Source: Congeria kusceri
Taxonomy: Eukaryota > Mollusca > Bivalvia > Myida > Dreissenidae
Reading direction: 5' to 3'
Assembly (NCBI GenBank): GCA_027627225.1
Contig: CM051038.1
Span: 45,785,843 to 45,849,842, forward strand
Length of the DNA: 64,000 nucleotides
Part shown: positions 25,861-37,640 of the stretch, piece after piece
Numbering within the stretch: position 1 is the stretch's first letter
Layout of the letters: each line of letters opens with the position of its first letter
Notes under the pieces: generated by a model
The model's database searches: none
Seen by the model: the letters and a program-made list of their open reading frames with translations, nothing else
What the model was told of the DNA's origin: nothing
Program-made: the position numbers and the translations under genes

Positions 25861-25865
25861 ATGTA

Positions 25866-27030
25866 TGGATCGACCCCATGCTCTCTCGATCGCAAGGTTG
25901 ACATACATCATACCATTGCGATCGACTCCATGATCTCTCAATCGCAAGGTTGACATACATTATACCATTGCGATCGAACCCATGATCTCTCGATCGCAAG
26001 GTTGACATACATTATACCATTGCGATCGATCCCATGATCTCTCGATCGCAAGGTTGACATACATTATACCATTGCGATCGAACCCATGATCTCTCGATGG
26101 CAAGGTTGACATACATTATACCATTGCGATCGAACGCGTGATCTCGAACGCAATGTTGACATACATTATACCATTGCGATCGAACCCATGATCTCTCGAT
26201 CGCAAGGTTGACATTCATTATACCATTGCGATCGAACCCATGATCTCTCGATCGCAAGGTTGACATACATTATACCATTGCGATCGAACCCATGATCTCT
26301 CGATCGCACGGTTGACATACATTATACCATTGCGATCGATCCCATGATCTCTCGATCGCAAGGTTGAAACACATTATACTATTGCGATCGAACCCATGAT
26401 ATCTCGATCGCAAGGTTGACATTCATTACACCATTGCGATCGAACCGATCGCTCGATCGCAAGGTTGACATACATTACACCATTGCGATCGAACCCATGA
26501 TCTCTCGATCGCAAGGTTGACATACATTATACCATTGCGATCGAACCCATGATCTCTCGATCGCAAGGTTGACATACATTATGCCATTGCGATCGCACCC
26601 ATGATCTCTCGATCGCAAGGTTGACATACATTATACCATTGCAATCGAACCCGTGATCTCTCGATCGCAAGGTTGACATACATTATACCATTGCGATCGA
26701 CCCCATGATTTCTCGATCGCAATGTTGACATGCATTATACCATTGCGATCGAACCCATGATCTCTCGATCGCAATGTTAACATACATTATACCATTGCGA
26801 TCGATCCCATGATCTCTCGATCGCACGGTGACATACATTATACCATTGCGATCGAACCCATGATCTCTCGATCGCAAGGTTGACATACATTATACCATTG
26901 CGATCGCACCCAAGATCTTTCGATCGCAAGGTTGACATACATTACACCATTGCGATCGAACCCATGATCTCTCGATCGCAAGGTGGACATACATTACAAC
27001 ATATTGCGATCAAACCCATGATCTCTCGTA
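25866..27030. repeat. Minisatellite, 52-bp unit, about 22 copies
   Basis: Each unit contains GCGATCGAACCCATGATC, TCTCGATCGCAAGGTTGACA and TACATTATACCATT. The two GCGATCGA/TCGATCGC halves make every unit partly self-complementary. Small indels and substitutions distinguish copies. Confidence 0.95.
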
Positions 27031-27107
27031 GTATGAAAGCATATGTTAACTAATGATTACTTCTTATTAGGTTCATCTAATTTTGACGAATGTCGGACCC
27101 AGCCCGC

Positions 27108-27943
27108 CCGGACATATGCCCTCCCGATTATTTTAAGTCAGGCGAACATATGCCCTCCCGGACATTTGCCACCTCTTTAATATGCCACCACTGCGCTTCT
27201 TTTTAATCGATGTAAATTTATATTATTGTACATACGTTAATACGAGTACTAGTTAATATTTTATTTTATTTGCATATAATTATGTCGCCCTAAAAGGACC
27301 ATTGTGGTCTCGATATTATTTGTAGTTCTTTAATTTCTGATAATTCTTAAAGAGCAAATGTCGCGATTTAAAAAAAAAACAACAGTTTAATATTTAAAAC
27401 TGAAAACATGCTAAGGAACGATGCAGAACAAGAAATTTCGTATAACGGTAACAATTGGGTTTACCAAACTATGAATAGGACTAATGATAGTATAAGAAAG
27501 TCAATTAAATACGCCTTAAGAGGTATTACCAATCAAATATAAGGAAACGTGGTATGCAAACATAAATAACTCGCCACGTCTTGAAACGTATTGTTTATTT
27601 AAACAGTCGTTAGATTTAGAAAAACTATTTAGACGCTATCAATGTTAAAACATTTAAGACAGCCTTGGTAAAATTTCGAACATCTGCTCATAATTTAGCG
27701 ATAGAAACGGGTAGATATACAGATATACATAAAAATACTAGATTTTGTACCAATTGCCAATTTAATTTCATAGAAAATGAATATCACTTTTTACTTATAT
27801 ATTTTAGATCTATGTCCAATATATTCCGATTTGAGATAACAATATTTAAAACGTTATTATTTTACATGACCTACATTGCAAAAAATTATAAATCTTTTGA
27901 CATCAACTAAAATTATCGGGACGGCATATGTCCGGGAGGGCAT
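27108..27943 (+). mobile_element. LINE 3' fragment between inverted 20-bp repeats
   Basis: The frame at about 27.54-27.90 kb, with one shift near 27.65 kb, reads WYANINNSPRLETYCLFKQ, then TALVKFRTSAHNLAIETGRY and TRFCTNCQ...ENEYHFLL. This is the C-terminal tail found in LINE-type ORF2 proteins. CCCGGACATATGCCCTCCCG near 27110 is mirrored by CGGGACGGCATATGTCCGGG near 27920. A second direct partial copy sits at 27152-27168. No intact ORF. Confidence 0.6.
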
Positions 27944-28040
27944 ATTATACGTTAACTATGACCAAACATTTCAGTTCTTTAACCTGATTGAATAAGGATA
28001 TAAACCAGTTCACTTCATAACATAAATTCTTCCGTTGATG

Positions 28041-28260
28041 GTACACTGCCCTCAGTTGTTTACACACTGTCCTCAATTGTTTGCACACTGTCCTCAATTG
28101 TTTGCACACTGTCCGCAGTTGTTTACACACTGTCTTCAATTGTTTGCACACTGTCCGCAGTTGTTTACACACTGTCTTCAATTGTTCACACACTGTCCTC
28201 AATTGTTTGCACACTGTCCGCAGTTGTTTACACACTGTCCTCAATTGTTCATACAATGTT
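28041..28260. repeat. Minisatellite, 21-bp unit, about 10 copies
   Basis: Units are TTTGCACACTGTCCTCAATTG with CCGCAG and CTTCAA variants, again seven codons long. Unrelated in sequence to the other 21-bp arrays. Confidence 0.92.
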
Positions 28261-29545
28261 CCACTTATTCCAAATAGACATTGATTCTTTTCAAAAATAA
28301 ATGTTATCATATAAGCATTTATTCACGAATATTGGCAGACATAAGGAATGACATAATACAGTCCTTGCAAACAACAACAACACGACAATCTGTTTTCACA
28401 GAATAAACCGAATACAGCGAAAAATCCAAACAAACAAGCAAACAAATGATATTGGTCTTATAAACGAGTATATCTCTTCCAAAATCCATAAGTTCGGAAT
28501 TACTTGAAATTCGAATTTTTAGTAGTTCTATATATTCTTAGACAGCAGGTGCTTTTTCTTCAAAATTGCGAATGCAGATCTGTGTTTTTCACGGGTGACT
28601 AAAATCAAATAAGTAACGTATCCTTTTGGAAATTAGAGGAGAAACCAGATCGCAACATCTGAAATAATGGAAAGTGGCGACCGATGACACTAGTTTTTGC
28701 TATTTTATAATGGGACACTATGGGGGTTATGTTTACTGGCTACTAACCAAAACTGCCACGTAAGGGCGTCGGCTCAAATCGGACGTAAACTTCAATACAT
28801 CTTACCGATAATATATATAAATAATATATATTTTTCACTGTGAGTAAAATCCCGACTGCATTTTTACGGAAAAATATGTCCGATATTTAGCAATAGTGCG
28901 AATCGGACGATGACAAAGGCCTTCTCATTTAGCGGGTAAAGAATGGGTTTGACGGGTGCAATACGTACATCAATCGTTTCTCCGCGAAGTTGTACGACGC
29001 TTGTCGACCAAGTAACCGGAAGCGACGTGGTCAAATGCGTAATCGACTTACGAGCGTTTGTAGACACTACCGACGTGGAGGAGGTAGTCCCTCTCTAACA
29101 CGTGAACAAAGTCACTGTACATAACGCATATGCATGTCGCCGTATTAACGTAAGCGGTTTCATTTTCAACGCATATATACATAATCTCATTAAATTGATG
29201 AAATCATTTTTTTTTTATATTCTCGGGAAACAACAACAACAAATATTTAATAAACATTTAAAGCTATCCTTCTGTATGCCATAAAATAGCAAATATTCAT
29301 TTTACGTAAGCTGTATACGTTGGATACATACATATACTTTTGAAATGGGTCGTTCGTCTTATTGAATATAGCTGGCATGGTCAGTGATTAGTATTAAACA
29401 TAACTGAGATAAGTAGTATTCACAGTAGCAGTAGCATAACAGAAGCAGAACGTGCTGTTTGGGGGCGCTCAGTACACAGTGAAGGGTGGAGTACAAGAGA
29501 AAACCCCAGCTATCCGATATGTTGACCACCAACCATACTCACATG
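28261..29545. other. Gene-free stretch
   Basis: No coding sequence, RNA or array recognised. Confidence 0.4.
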
Positions 29546-29616
29546 CGCCGAGTAGGGAGTGAACCCGGGCCGCCTAAATAAAAAGCGAGTCTACTAACCA
29601 CTGAGCTAGCCGAACA
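29546..29616 (-). repeat. tRNA-like sequence, probably a SINE head
   Basis: On the minus strand GGCTAGCTCAGTGGTTAG resembles a pol III A box and GGGTTCACTCC a B box. The arms between them do not make a convincing tRNA. Best read as a tRNA-derived SINE fragment or tRNA pseudogene. Confidence 0.55.
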
Positions 29617-30376
29617 GTGCTTCAAGCTATTCAGAAGTTGTAGAACGGACAAGATGTATGTCTGAAAGTCATCCGTACGGACAGACGGCCGGGAAGGCAG
29701 TTAATTAGTGCGCAAGCCATCAGGACTGATACATTGAGCACATAACTATCTTTTTTCAAGAAATTCCTTAAAATTCCTGGTTAAAGCATATAGATCGGAC
29801 ATGCTTTGTGACGGACAGGCACCCGGACGTACGGACGAAGGTACTGACAGACAAAGTATTGGCTCCACATCGCCATGCTTGTGCGCACCAAGACTAGCTT
29901 TCCTCGGCCGTTTACTGATTCGCAGAGGCGGGACTAACAACGGGACCATCTTTCGACCGAAATAGCCAGGAGCTTAACTAGTCAACAAGTAGCTTGGAGT
30001 TAGATATCTCCCAGCGATTTTACGGACACTGCCGGAATTTCTGGTTCTCGGTTACATATGAATGACATATTACAAATTGTCAAGTCGCATTTGAGTAACT
30101 TCTTGTTACTAAGTGCTTGCTGCTTTCGCCTTGTTAAACTTTCAATCGTTTAATGCCAAAACTATCATTAAAAGGTTTAATCAAATTCACATAGTAAAAT
30201 GTACAAAGCAATATGAACTTGTTCGCAAAAACACTTAACGATGACACCGAGAGGATGCATTTGTAATTTACACGCTAGAATATGTGATTTAATTTCATTA
30301 ACCGATAGAAAGAAGCACTAGGACGCATGGAAGTTGCAGTTAATTAGGAACGAATAACACAGTGCAATAAGAAATG
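29617..30376. other. Gene-free stretch
   Basis: Contains GACGGACGGAC-like pieces typical of molluscan interspersed repeats. Nothing else is supportable. Confidence 0.35.
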
Positions 30377-30625
30377 ATCATTTAGCAGCATGTAATTGTC
30401 ATTACATGCAATTGTAATTTAGCAGCATGCAATTGTAATTTAGAAACATGTCATTGTCATTTAGAAACATGAATGTACTGGCGGATATACCCTTCCGTAA
30501 ATAAAGATAAGTTTATTTGCTCGGCACGAAAACGTGAACCACTCGCCAGGGCTCGTGGTTCAGGTTTTCTAAGCCTCGCTAAATAAACCTATCTTTATTC
30601 AACACTAACCTAGTATTATCTATAT
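30377..30625 (-). mobile_element. Short inverted copy of the 21-bp-minisatellite element, split by a fold-back MITE
   Basis: On the minus strand this reads ACTAGGTTAGTGTTGAATAAA, then an insertion, then GGAAGGGTATATCCGCCAGT and about four degenerate 21-bp units. The order is the same as the left side of the 21.34-22.17 kb element, which has 36 units. So the family is dispersed and its copy number varies. Confidence 0.75.
30497..30602. mobile_element. Fold-back MITE
   Basis: AATAAAGATAAGTTTATTTG and CTAAATAAACCTATCTTTATT form the outer arms; AAAACGTGAACCAC and GTGGTTCAGGTTTT the inner arms around a 12-base loop. The element sits between parts of the flank that are contiguous in the 21-kb copy. 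Confidence 0.75.
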
Positions 30626-30629
30626 CCTT

Positions 30630-31000
30630 TACGCAATAATTCAATGCAGAACAACATATGATACTTAAAATGTCACTATGCATCAAGACAATAATAGCAT
30701 GTTGTTGTATTTTACATGAAGGCCTTCGATTAATTAGTAATGGTAGAAATGAAACATATTGGTACAATATACAATGCCTAGACACAATTCAAACTGTGAA
30801 TAAGGGAAAAAATCATATTATCCGCGAAGCTGTAACACAACAACGGTCTACAAACACTATTCTTAGGGGCATTATTAAAGTTCAGTACGTTAGATAAACA
30901 TCATGAAATATGCACATTGTTCTACAGACTATTGAATGAAACAATTGTCTTCATTTACCTACCTGATCAACCTTTGTCTCTGGAACAACCTGTTGCAATC
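30630..31000 (+). repeat. Dispersed paralogue of the duplicated region (transposon-free)
   Basis: Matches 575-625 joined directly to 2376-2620 of copy A, and also 7.64-7.80 kb for its left part. It shows what the site looked like without the 1.74-kb hAT-like element. Confidence 0.65.
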
Positions 31001-32135
31001 ATATTGACAATGAAAAATAATGGTTACGTATGGAACGCCGGGACTTTCTTATGTTGTCATCGGTTGTGTTGTTATGTTAACAGTATACGTTATTATGTCA
31101 AATTCATTGTTGTCAGAATATCGTTCATCTTGTCTACTCATAAGGTGCGTATGTCTTTCTCATGTGTTATATTATGTACACGTGTTGTTTTGTAAATACA
31201 AGGAGTTAACTTGTATTTAAGGTCAGATACCATTCCCATAGCGTCCCATTACAAAACGGCGAAATTTCCAAGCATTTTTCTAGCCTTTCCTTTATTTCAG
31301 TTCGTGCAAGCATGGTATCAATTAAAATATTAATCTTTCCTCTTCCGAAAATTGCAATAAAAAATATATGTCATGTTATATCTAAGAAAAGGCATCTCGC
31401 CTGAATGCAGGCACCGGTAGAAAATAGGGCTCCGGCAGCCATATTTCGACAAAAGCCAGATACAACAGTAAACACACAACAGAAGTTCACCTTTCAAGTT
31501 AGCCTCCAATAAAATACACCGAAATGTTCCAGACACACATGGAATATAAGAACTGACCACAAAAGGCATGTCTGAGATTGCTGAATGGCTTTTATACCAG
31601 AAGAGAAAAGGAACTCTTTAGTAATGGGCACTCCTTTCGAATGGACCAGAAAGGTATACATAATGATTTACTGGTATCTTACCTTTAATCACGTAGCTCA
31701 TGTTGTCCTACGTGTTGGCATACGATTAAATGTATTGTTTTTCCTGTCCTTAATTATTGATACACCAAGGTACTACCTCAAGTTATTAACCCTCCCGACC
31801 CTGTTTATATTAATGTTCGTTTATAATATTTTTTGTCATTTCAATTTTATTTCTTTTCAAAAGACAGTGTACATACATATTAAATCAAAGTAGTTTACAA
31901 TTGAAGATATGTCTTACAAAGAAATTTTTGTGTATACAATATGAAGAGAAATTGTTTTAACAAAGTGTTTTTTACTTATATGACCTAGTTAAGATGAGGA
32001 GAAAAAATGGTTCGACTGGAAAAGTTCATACTTATTTTGTGCATGTGAAATTTTTTCCTCTAATTTATTTCGTTTTTTGATGACATTTTGGAACATATTT
32101 ATTTGTGGCGTTCATTTTTCATTTGTACATTTAAA
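31001..32135. other. No recognisable gene
   Basis: A slightly GC-richer patch at 31.38-31.66 kb ends in CAGAAAGGTATAC, which could mimic a donor, but the frames are broken. Confidence 0.35.
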
Positions 32136-32139
32136 TACA

Positions 32140-35100
32140 TAACATTTTCCAATTAATATTATAAAGTTTATGCAGTATGCGTTCGTTTTGTTGACGACTT
32201 GAATATTACAAAATGATAGTATAATTCAAATCAAGCGTATCTCCCATGCCCAGCTTATCTCGAATAAATAGTTGAAGATGTGTCCAACACATTGGTACGT
32301 ATTGACATTCCCAAAACAAGTGAACGTTTGGTTCAATATACATCAAGCAAAACGCGCTCAAATCTAAAGACATTATCATTTATGTAGATAAGTGTTATTG
32401 TGAATAATCTGCATTAAATATTTGTATTGAAAGCTTTTTAATTTAGTCAATGGATAATTTTAAAGGTTGAGTGAAAATTGTTTTTTAATGTACGTAGCAA
32501 ATCTAAATTTAGTAATAATTTCCATTAATTTATGTGTTTGAAATCTTTAGGTTTTTCTTTTAATACACGTTTCCGTAAAGTAGTTTACACAGTTTTGTGG
32601 ATTCTGTTATGTTGGTGAACATGTATTCTGGAGCATTATATTGAGTGTTGAGTGGTTCTATTATGCGTTTTATTTCACACTGAATGCTGTTAATTAAAGT
32701 ATACTATTTCAAAACAAAACATATTCTTTTATATGATTCAAATAAACTATTTCTAAGAAAAGTTAAATTGTTTGGTTATGGAATGGAATATAAATTGCAC
32801 TCCGTTTTCAAACCATGAGCTAATACATAAAGTTTTGTTATTATGATTTACAGATTTATTGTTCCAGATGATTTGTTTTTGAATTGACATGTGTTCGTTA
32901 TTAAATTTAACACAAAGCCGCCCGTGGATCGCATTTGTCAGAAATATTTTTAATTTAATGTCTTTATCGTCATCGGGTTTTGAATTTGATTTAAATACTA
33001 ATGAATCACCAAAGTTCTATAACACGCGGTTGTAAAGGTGTATTAAATTAGATTCCTTTCGGAAAATGAAACGCTTCACACATCTTGCTTTAATCGATTC
33101 AATGTAAATGTCAATATCAAACATTTTGAGACCACCATCTCTGCTTGATCTTGATTTTTTTTTCTTGCAACCTTTTCGGGTTTTTCATCCCAGAAAAATT
33201 TAAAACTAATCAATTTAATTTGTTTATAAATAATCTCGGCTGGATTCGGACGAGCATCAAGAGGGTATATTAGTTTTGAAAATGCAAACCATTTTAAAAC
33301 AGTTTTTTCCCGAACTGTGAGATAATTGCTATCGTTTCCATTTGTTTAAACACCTTTCGGATTCTTTTATTTTAAGTGGTATTTTAAATGCGAATATATC
33401 CTCAGTTTATTACTGAAGTGATTCCAAGGGCTATGACACGGTGGGAGTTCCAAATGAACCGTTTATGTTTACAGAGATGTGTTTGACTTGATTTTAATGC
33501 ACCTAATTTTAAAATTTTGCATTTTGCATGTTGAGTGTAAGATTAGATATTGATGCAACATTTTCGAATACATTTATAAAAAAGTGATTGTGCCATCTAA
33601 CATAAAGGATGCACCATCAGCAAAAAGCGATTGTTTAACCTCAACATTTTGTATATTTATGCCTTTAATATTTGGATATTTCTGTGGACAAATCTTCTAT
33701 ACATATAATGTAACTATAGTGAGATAATGGACAGCCGTGTCTATCCCCTTTTTGTATACTGAACGACTCAGAAAATTGTCCATTATTTGTTACACATGAC
33801 ATTGCGTTTTTCTATATAAAAGAAAAAGCTTTACCCAAATTATTATGTGTTGACGAAACTGAACGTTCTCTAGGCATTTAAACATAAAATCATTATCAAT
33901 GCCGTTAAATGCCTTATTAAAATCAGAAAAGAATATAAGACCATATTTATTGGTGTCATTTACTTTCTCAATTATTTCCTGTAATATTTGAACGTTTGCT
34001 CAAATGTATCTCTCATTTATAAATCCAGACTGGGTTTTACTAATAATGGTGTCTAGAGGTGGTTTAATCCGATTGGTTATTGCTTTAGTAGCACATTTTA
34101 CAATCACCATTTACAAGCGAAACAGGCCTTCAGTTATCAATCAATTTTGTATCTTTCCCAGTGTTTGGTACTAAAGTTATAATGCTTTGTTTTTGCAGTT
34201 CTGTTAAGTTATTATTGTCAAGCGAATAATCAAGCGACGATACAACACATCATATTTAGATTTCTTTTTAGCTTTCGACCAATTGTGTTTTGTTCGAATC
34301 AAATCGTTTAAATTCTCTTCCGCCAACTTTAAATCGTGTGTAAGATATATCATCGGGTTTATTAACAAGCTCTTGTTCTAGTTGTGATATTTGAATTTAA
34401 AGCATCTTTTCTTGTTGTTTTTTTCTTTGATTGTGCACAAGAGTATTTAATTGTTTCGTTTTAATGGTTTCTTTTTTATTTTCCCAAAGCGTATTAAGGT
34501 TGGCGTCAATACTAATTTGAGCTTTTTCTGTTACTGACGACTTGATTTGTCTTTGGTGTTCTTGTTTTTCATTTAAATGCGATTTTTTTAGTAAACCAGA
34601 TCTTTTATTTTCTATTTCAAGTCGAGTGCATACTAGTGAGGTTACAGTTTGTAATGAAATTTATAATACTGCACGAAACAAGAAAATAATATAATCTACG
34701 AAAAAATGGAGGATTTGTGTTTGAATGCAAAGTAAAAATATTTTGGTCTGGATTGTTAAGTCGCCAAATGTCATATAAATCAACTTTCAATAAACTCATT
34801 TATTTCCTTGTTGCAATTGTTATTAGCATCTAGCCGCCCATTTAGTTTGACAGCTTAATGACCAACAACAGTGTTCAAATCGCCTCCAATTATTATTGAA
34901 TGGTCGAAGTAAGTTTATACATAATATTCTCAAACATTACAAGTTTCTTGTCCGTATTGGTGCCATAAACATTTATCAGAATTATTTACATGCCTTGAGC
35001 TTTTGTACAAGTTGCAACCCACTTTCAACAATCTCAATGTACTCTTTAATTGTATCATCAAGTAATTATAGGAATAATGAAAATACCTATTTTAAGAGAA

Positions 35101-35288
35101 TTTGAACTTAAAAACTAATCCCCAGCACATTCATCGCCCTAAATAGTTTTGTCTATTGTCTCGCGACGATGTATCTCTTGTAAAAATCATATGTCAAATG
35201 TATTTTCTTTAAACAAATAGAGTATATGACGGCGTTTTATTGCTGATGCTATACGTTTAGTGTTGAAACTACATAATTTGATATTCAT
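32140..35288 (-). pseudogene. Degenerate L1/Tx1-like LINE ORF2
   Basis: Reading the minus strand from 35288, landmarks appear in the correct order across many stops and shifts. Endonuclease start is MNIKLCSFNTKRIAS with FLQEIHR; later IIIGGDLNTVV near 34.9 kb and DIWRLNNPDQNIFT near 34.75 kb. In the reverse transcriptase, LVPNTGKDTKLIDN and RPVSL are near 34.15 kb and IKGINIQNVEVKQSLFADGA near 33.65 kb. FWECQYVP near 32.33 kb belongs to the C-terminal zinc-finger region. About 3.1 kb suits an ORF2 (endonuclease plus RT). Too decayed to be active. Confidence 0.8.
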
Positions 35289-36265
35289 ATTGATTACAGA
35301 TGTGTTTAATAACTTTACGAAACATGTCCTTATAAGTAAGTTTTTTCTTACATATGTTACGTGAATATTTTTATGTTATGGAAAAAGAAGCGTCCCACTC
35401 ATGGTGAGAACAAGAAATGTCATTGGCTAGATATTGGTTATGAGTATAAGTAGAAAATTGTGCCATACCTTGTGCCATACCGTGAACTGTTGTGTAAGAG
35501 TCTTACAAATTGTTTGTCTGTCGTTACAACCTTGACAATGCTGACACTCGTACATCTATATCATAAATGTTTTGAACTTTGAACAACACAAAATATCACA
35601 ATATATTTTAATATATATTACACAGTCTATGTTAATTAACGAACTTCATGTCATAGTATTATTAGCAAGTGCGCGGGGGTGTGCGTGTGTGTGTGTGTGT
35701 GCGTTTGTTTTTATTTTCATTTTGTATGCACATCTGTAAGCAGTTGTAAACACTTCGCGTTTGATAATAAAATGTTACATGTTTTAAACAGTATTATGTT
35801 TTAAAAGTGTAACAGAAAAGTGTTTTAGAAAGTGTTCTATTTATAAAACGACCGTTTTTACAGAACAGTGCATGGGAATATAACAAGATAATGTATTTCT
35901 TGCATTATTTCTTTACTGAACACAACTGCAAATTGCATCACGTAGAATATCATGAAGATAATGTAATTACATTCAAAAATATAAACACACGCAACAGTAA
36001 AATACCATGTGCAGAATTCAAGAATTGCATAATAAATAACAGCACTTTCACTAGTGATTTACATAAGAAATACTTATCATATACATGTACAAAATATTTA
36101 TTATATAAATATACAGCGTATATCCATGAAAAACAATTCAAATCTCACTATATTATAACATGTATCGCAATTGTATTTACATTATTAATTTAATGTTTAA
36201 TGTTTTATTCAAATAAATACAATTAAATACTATAGTTCTGCATAATTTAATATATTAAGATCTAT
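35289..36265. other. Gene-free stretch with a GT microsatellite
   Basis: A (GT)n run is at about 35.68-35.70 kb. The AT-rich frame at 35891-36193 has no recognisable features and is probably chance. Confidence 0.4.
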
Positions 36266-36269
36266 ATAT

Positions 36270-37640
36270 AAACAAGAGGGCCATAATGGCCCAAAGCGCT
36301 CACCTGAGAACTGGTACAGATGAAGACCATACTGTTGTGACAGGTTTGAAAATTAAGGTATCTAAACAGTACGCAGAGGGGATATGATCAATTTTGATTT
36401 AAAACATCGGTTAGTGCAATGGGCTAACTTGTACGAGTTGGGTAGTGGATGTGCGGTTTTCTGCAAATGGTTCTCAAATCATTTTTCTCGATATTCTTAC
36501 CTACCCTTTTTCATTAAGTCGCTGACAATTCTGGAAAATGCAGAAACAGTAGATTTTGATGTCTTTTTCGCAAACAGTTTTGGAGAACTAGTTGCAATTC
36601 AATAATTGCGATGGCTGTGCTATAAGGTAAAGCAACTGTTGGAAATTAAATTTTATCCATTTTTTATGGTCATGCGCAAACTGTGTAAGTTTGGTCACCA
36701 TTGAATAAAAAATCATGTGTGCAAGCCAACCATTGATGGTAGCTTTTTGACGTTTTTTTCCAAACACAAAAGGCAATAACTCTGGTGTTTTAGCCCGATC
36801 ATGCTTTTATTCGACTTCACCTGTAGTCTTACGTTCATAGACAAACTGTACACGACTGGTGAAGATTGGATGAAAAATAAAGTCTATATCCTGCATAATG
36901 TCCATTTTTGCATAGTTTTTTTCACAAAGGGCAATAACTCTGGTGTTTCTGGTCCGATCTTGCTTATATTCGACTCCACCGTGAATCTTATGGCCATACA
37001 CAAACTGTGCAAGATTGGTGAAGATTTGATGAAAAATGAAGTCTCTATCCTGAATAATATCCATTTTTGGATATTTTTTTCACCAACAAAGGGCAATAAC
37101 TCTAGTGTTTCTGGTACGATCTTGCTTATATGCGGCTTCACCTTGAATCTCATGGTAATAGACAAACTATGCAAAATTGGTGAAGATTGGAATAAAAATG
37201 GAGTCTCTATCCTGAATAATGTCCATTTGTGTATATTTTTTTAATAAACAAAGGGCAATACCTCTGGTGTTTGAAACACGATCTCGCCCATTTTTGGCGT
37301 CTGCTGAGATCTGATGGTCATACACAAACTGTGAAAGTTTGGTTAAGATTGGATGGAAAATAAAGTCTATACGTTGGAAAGGGGCATTTTTGCACTTTTT
37401 GTATGAAAAAAGGGCAATAACTCTGGTGTTACTGGTGCGATCTGACCCAATAACAATCCCATCCGAGATTTTATGGTCATACAAAAACTGTGCAAGTTAG
37501 GTCACGATTGAATAAAAAATGTAGTCTTGATCGCGATAACGGTCCAAATTGTTGACGGCAGACGGACGACGCCGGAGAGGTCCCCTATACCAATAGCTCA
37601 CCGAGCACTTCGTGCTCAGCTTAGCTAAAAATATAAAATA
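36270..37640. repeat. Interspersed repeat with internal degenerate ~180-bp units
   Basis: The start AGAGGGCCATAATGGCCC and GCTCACCTGAG, and the end GACGGACGACGCCGGAGAGG with AGCTCACCGAGCACTTCGTG, are hallmarks of a repeat I know from many bivalve genomes. Inside, GGGCAATAACTCTGGTGTT recurs at about 36.77, 36.93, 37.09, 37.25 and 37.41 kb, each followed by a TATGGTCATACACAAACTGT-like stretch. Apparent ORFs here are incidental. Confidence 0.75.

Noticed and set aside
23543..27030. Possible CRISPR-like arrays (35-bp and 52-bp repeats)
   Set aside because: Units are contiguous with no variable spacers, and the DNA is animal; they are minisatellites.
31585..31893. 102-codon ORF beginning MAFIPEEKRNSL
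   Set aside because: Only the first ~25 codons look protein-like and no family is recognised; neighbouring frames are broken.
35891..36193. 100-codon plus-strand ORF
   Set aside because: Composition follows the AT-rich background; no domain, splice or promoter support.
36384..37484. Several ORFs on both strands
   Set aside because: They lie in ~180-bp units of an interspersed bivalve repeat.
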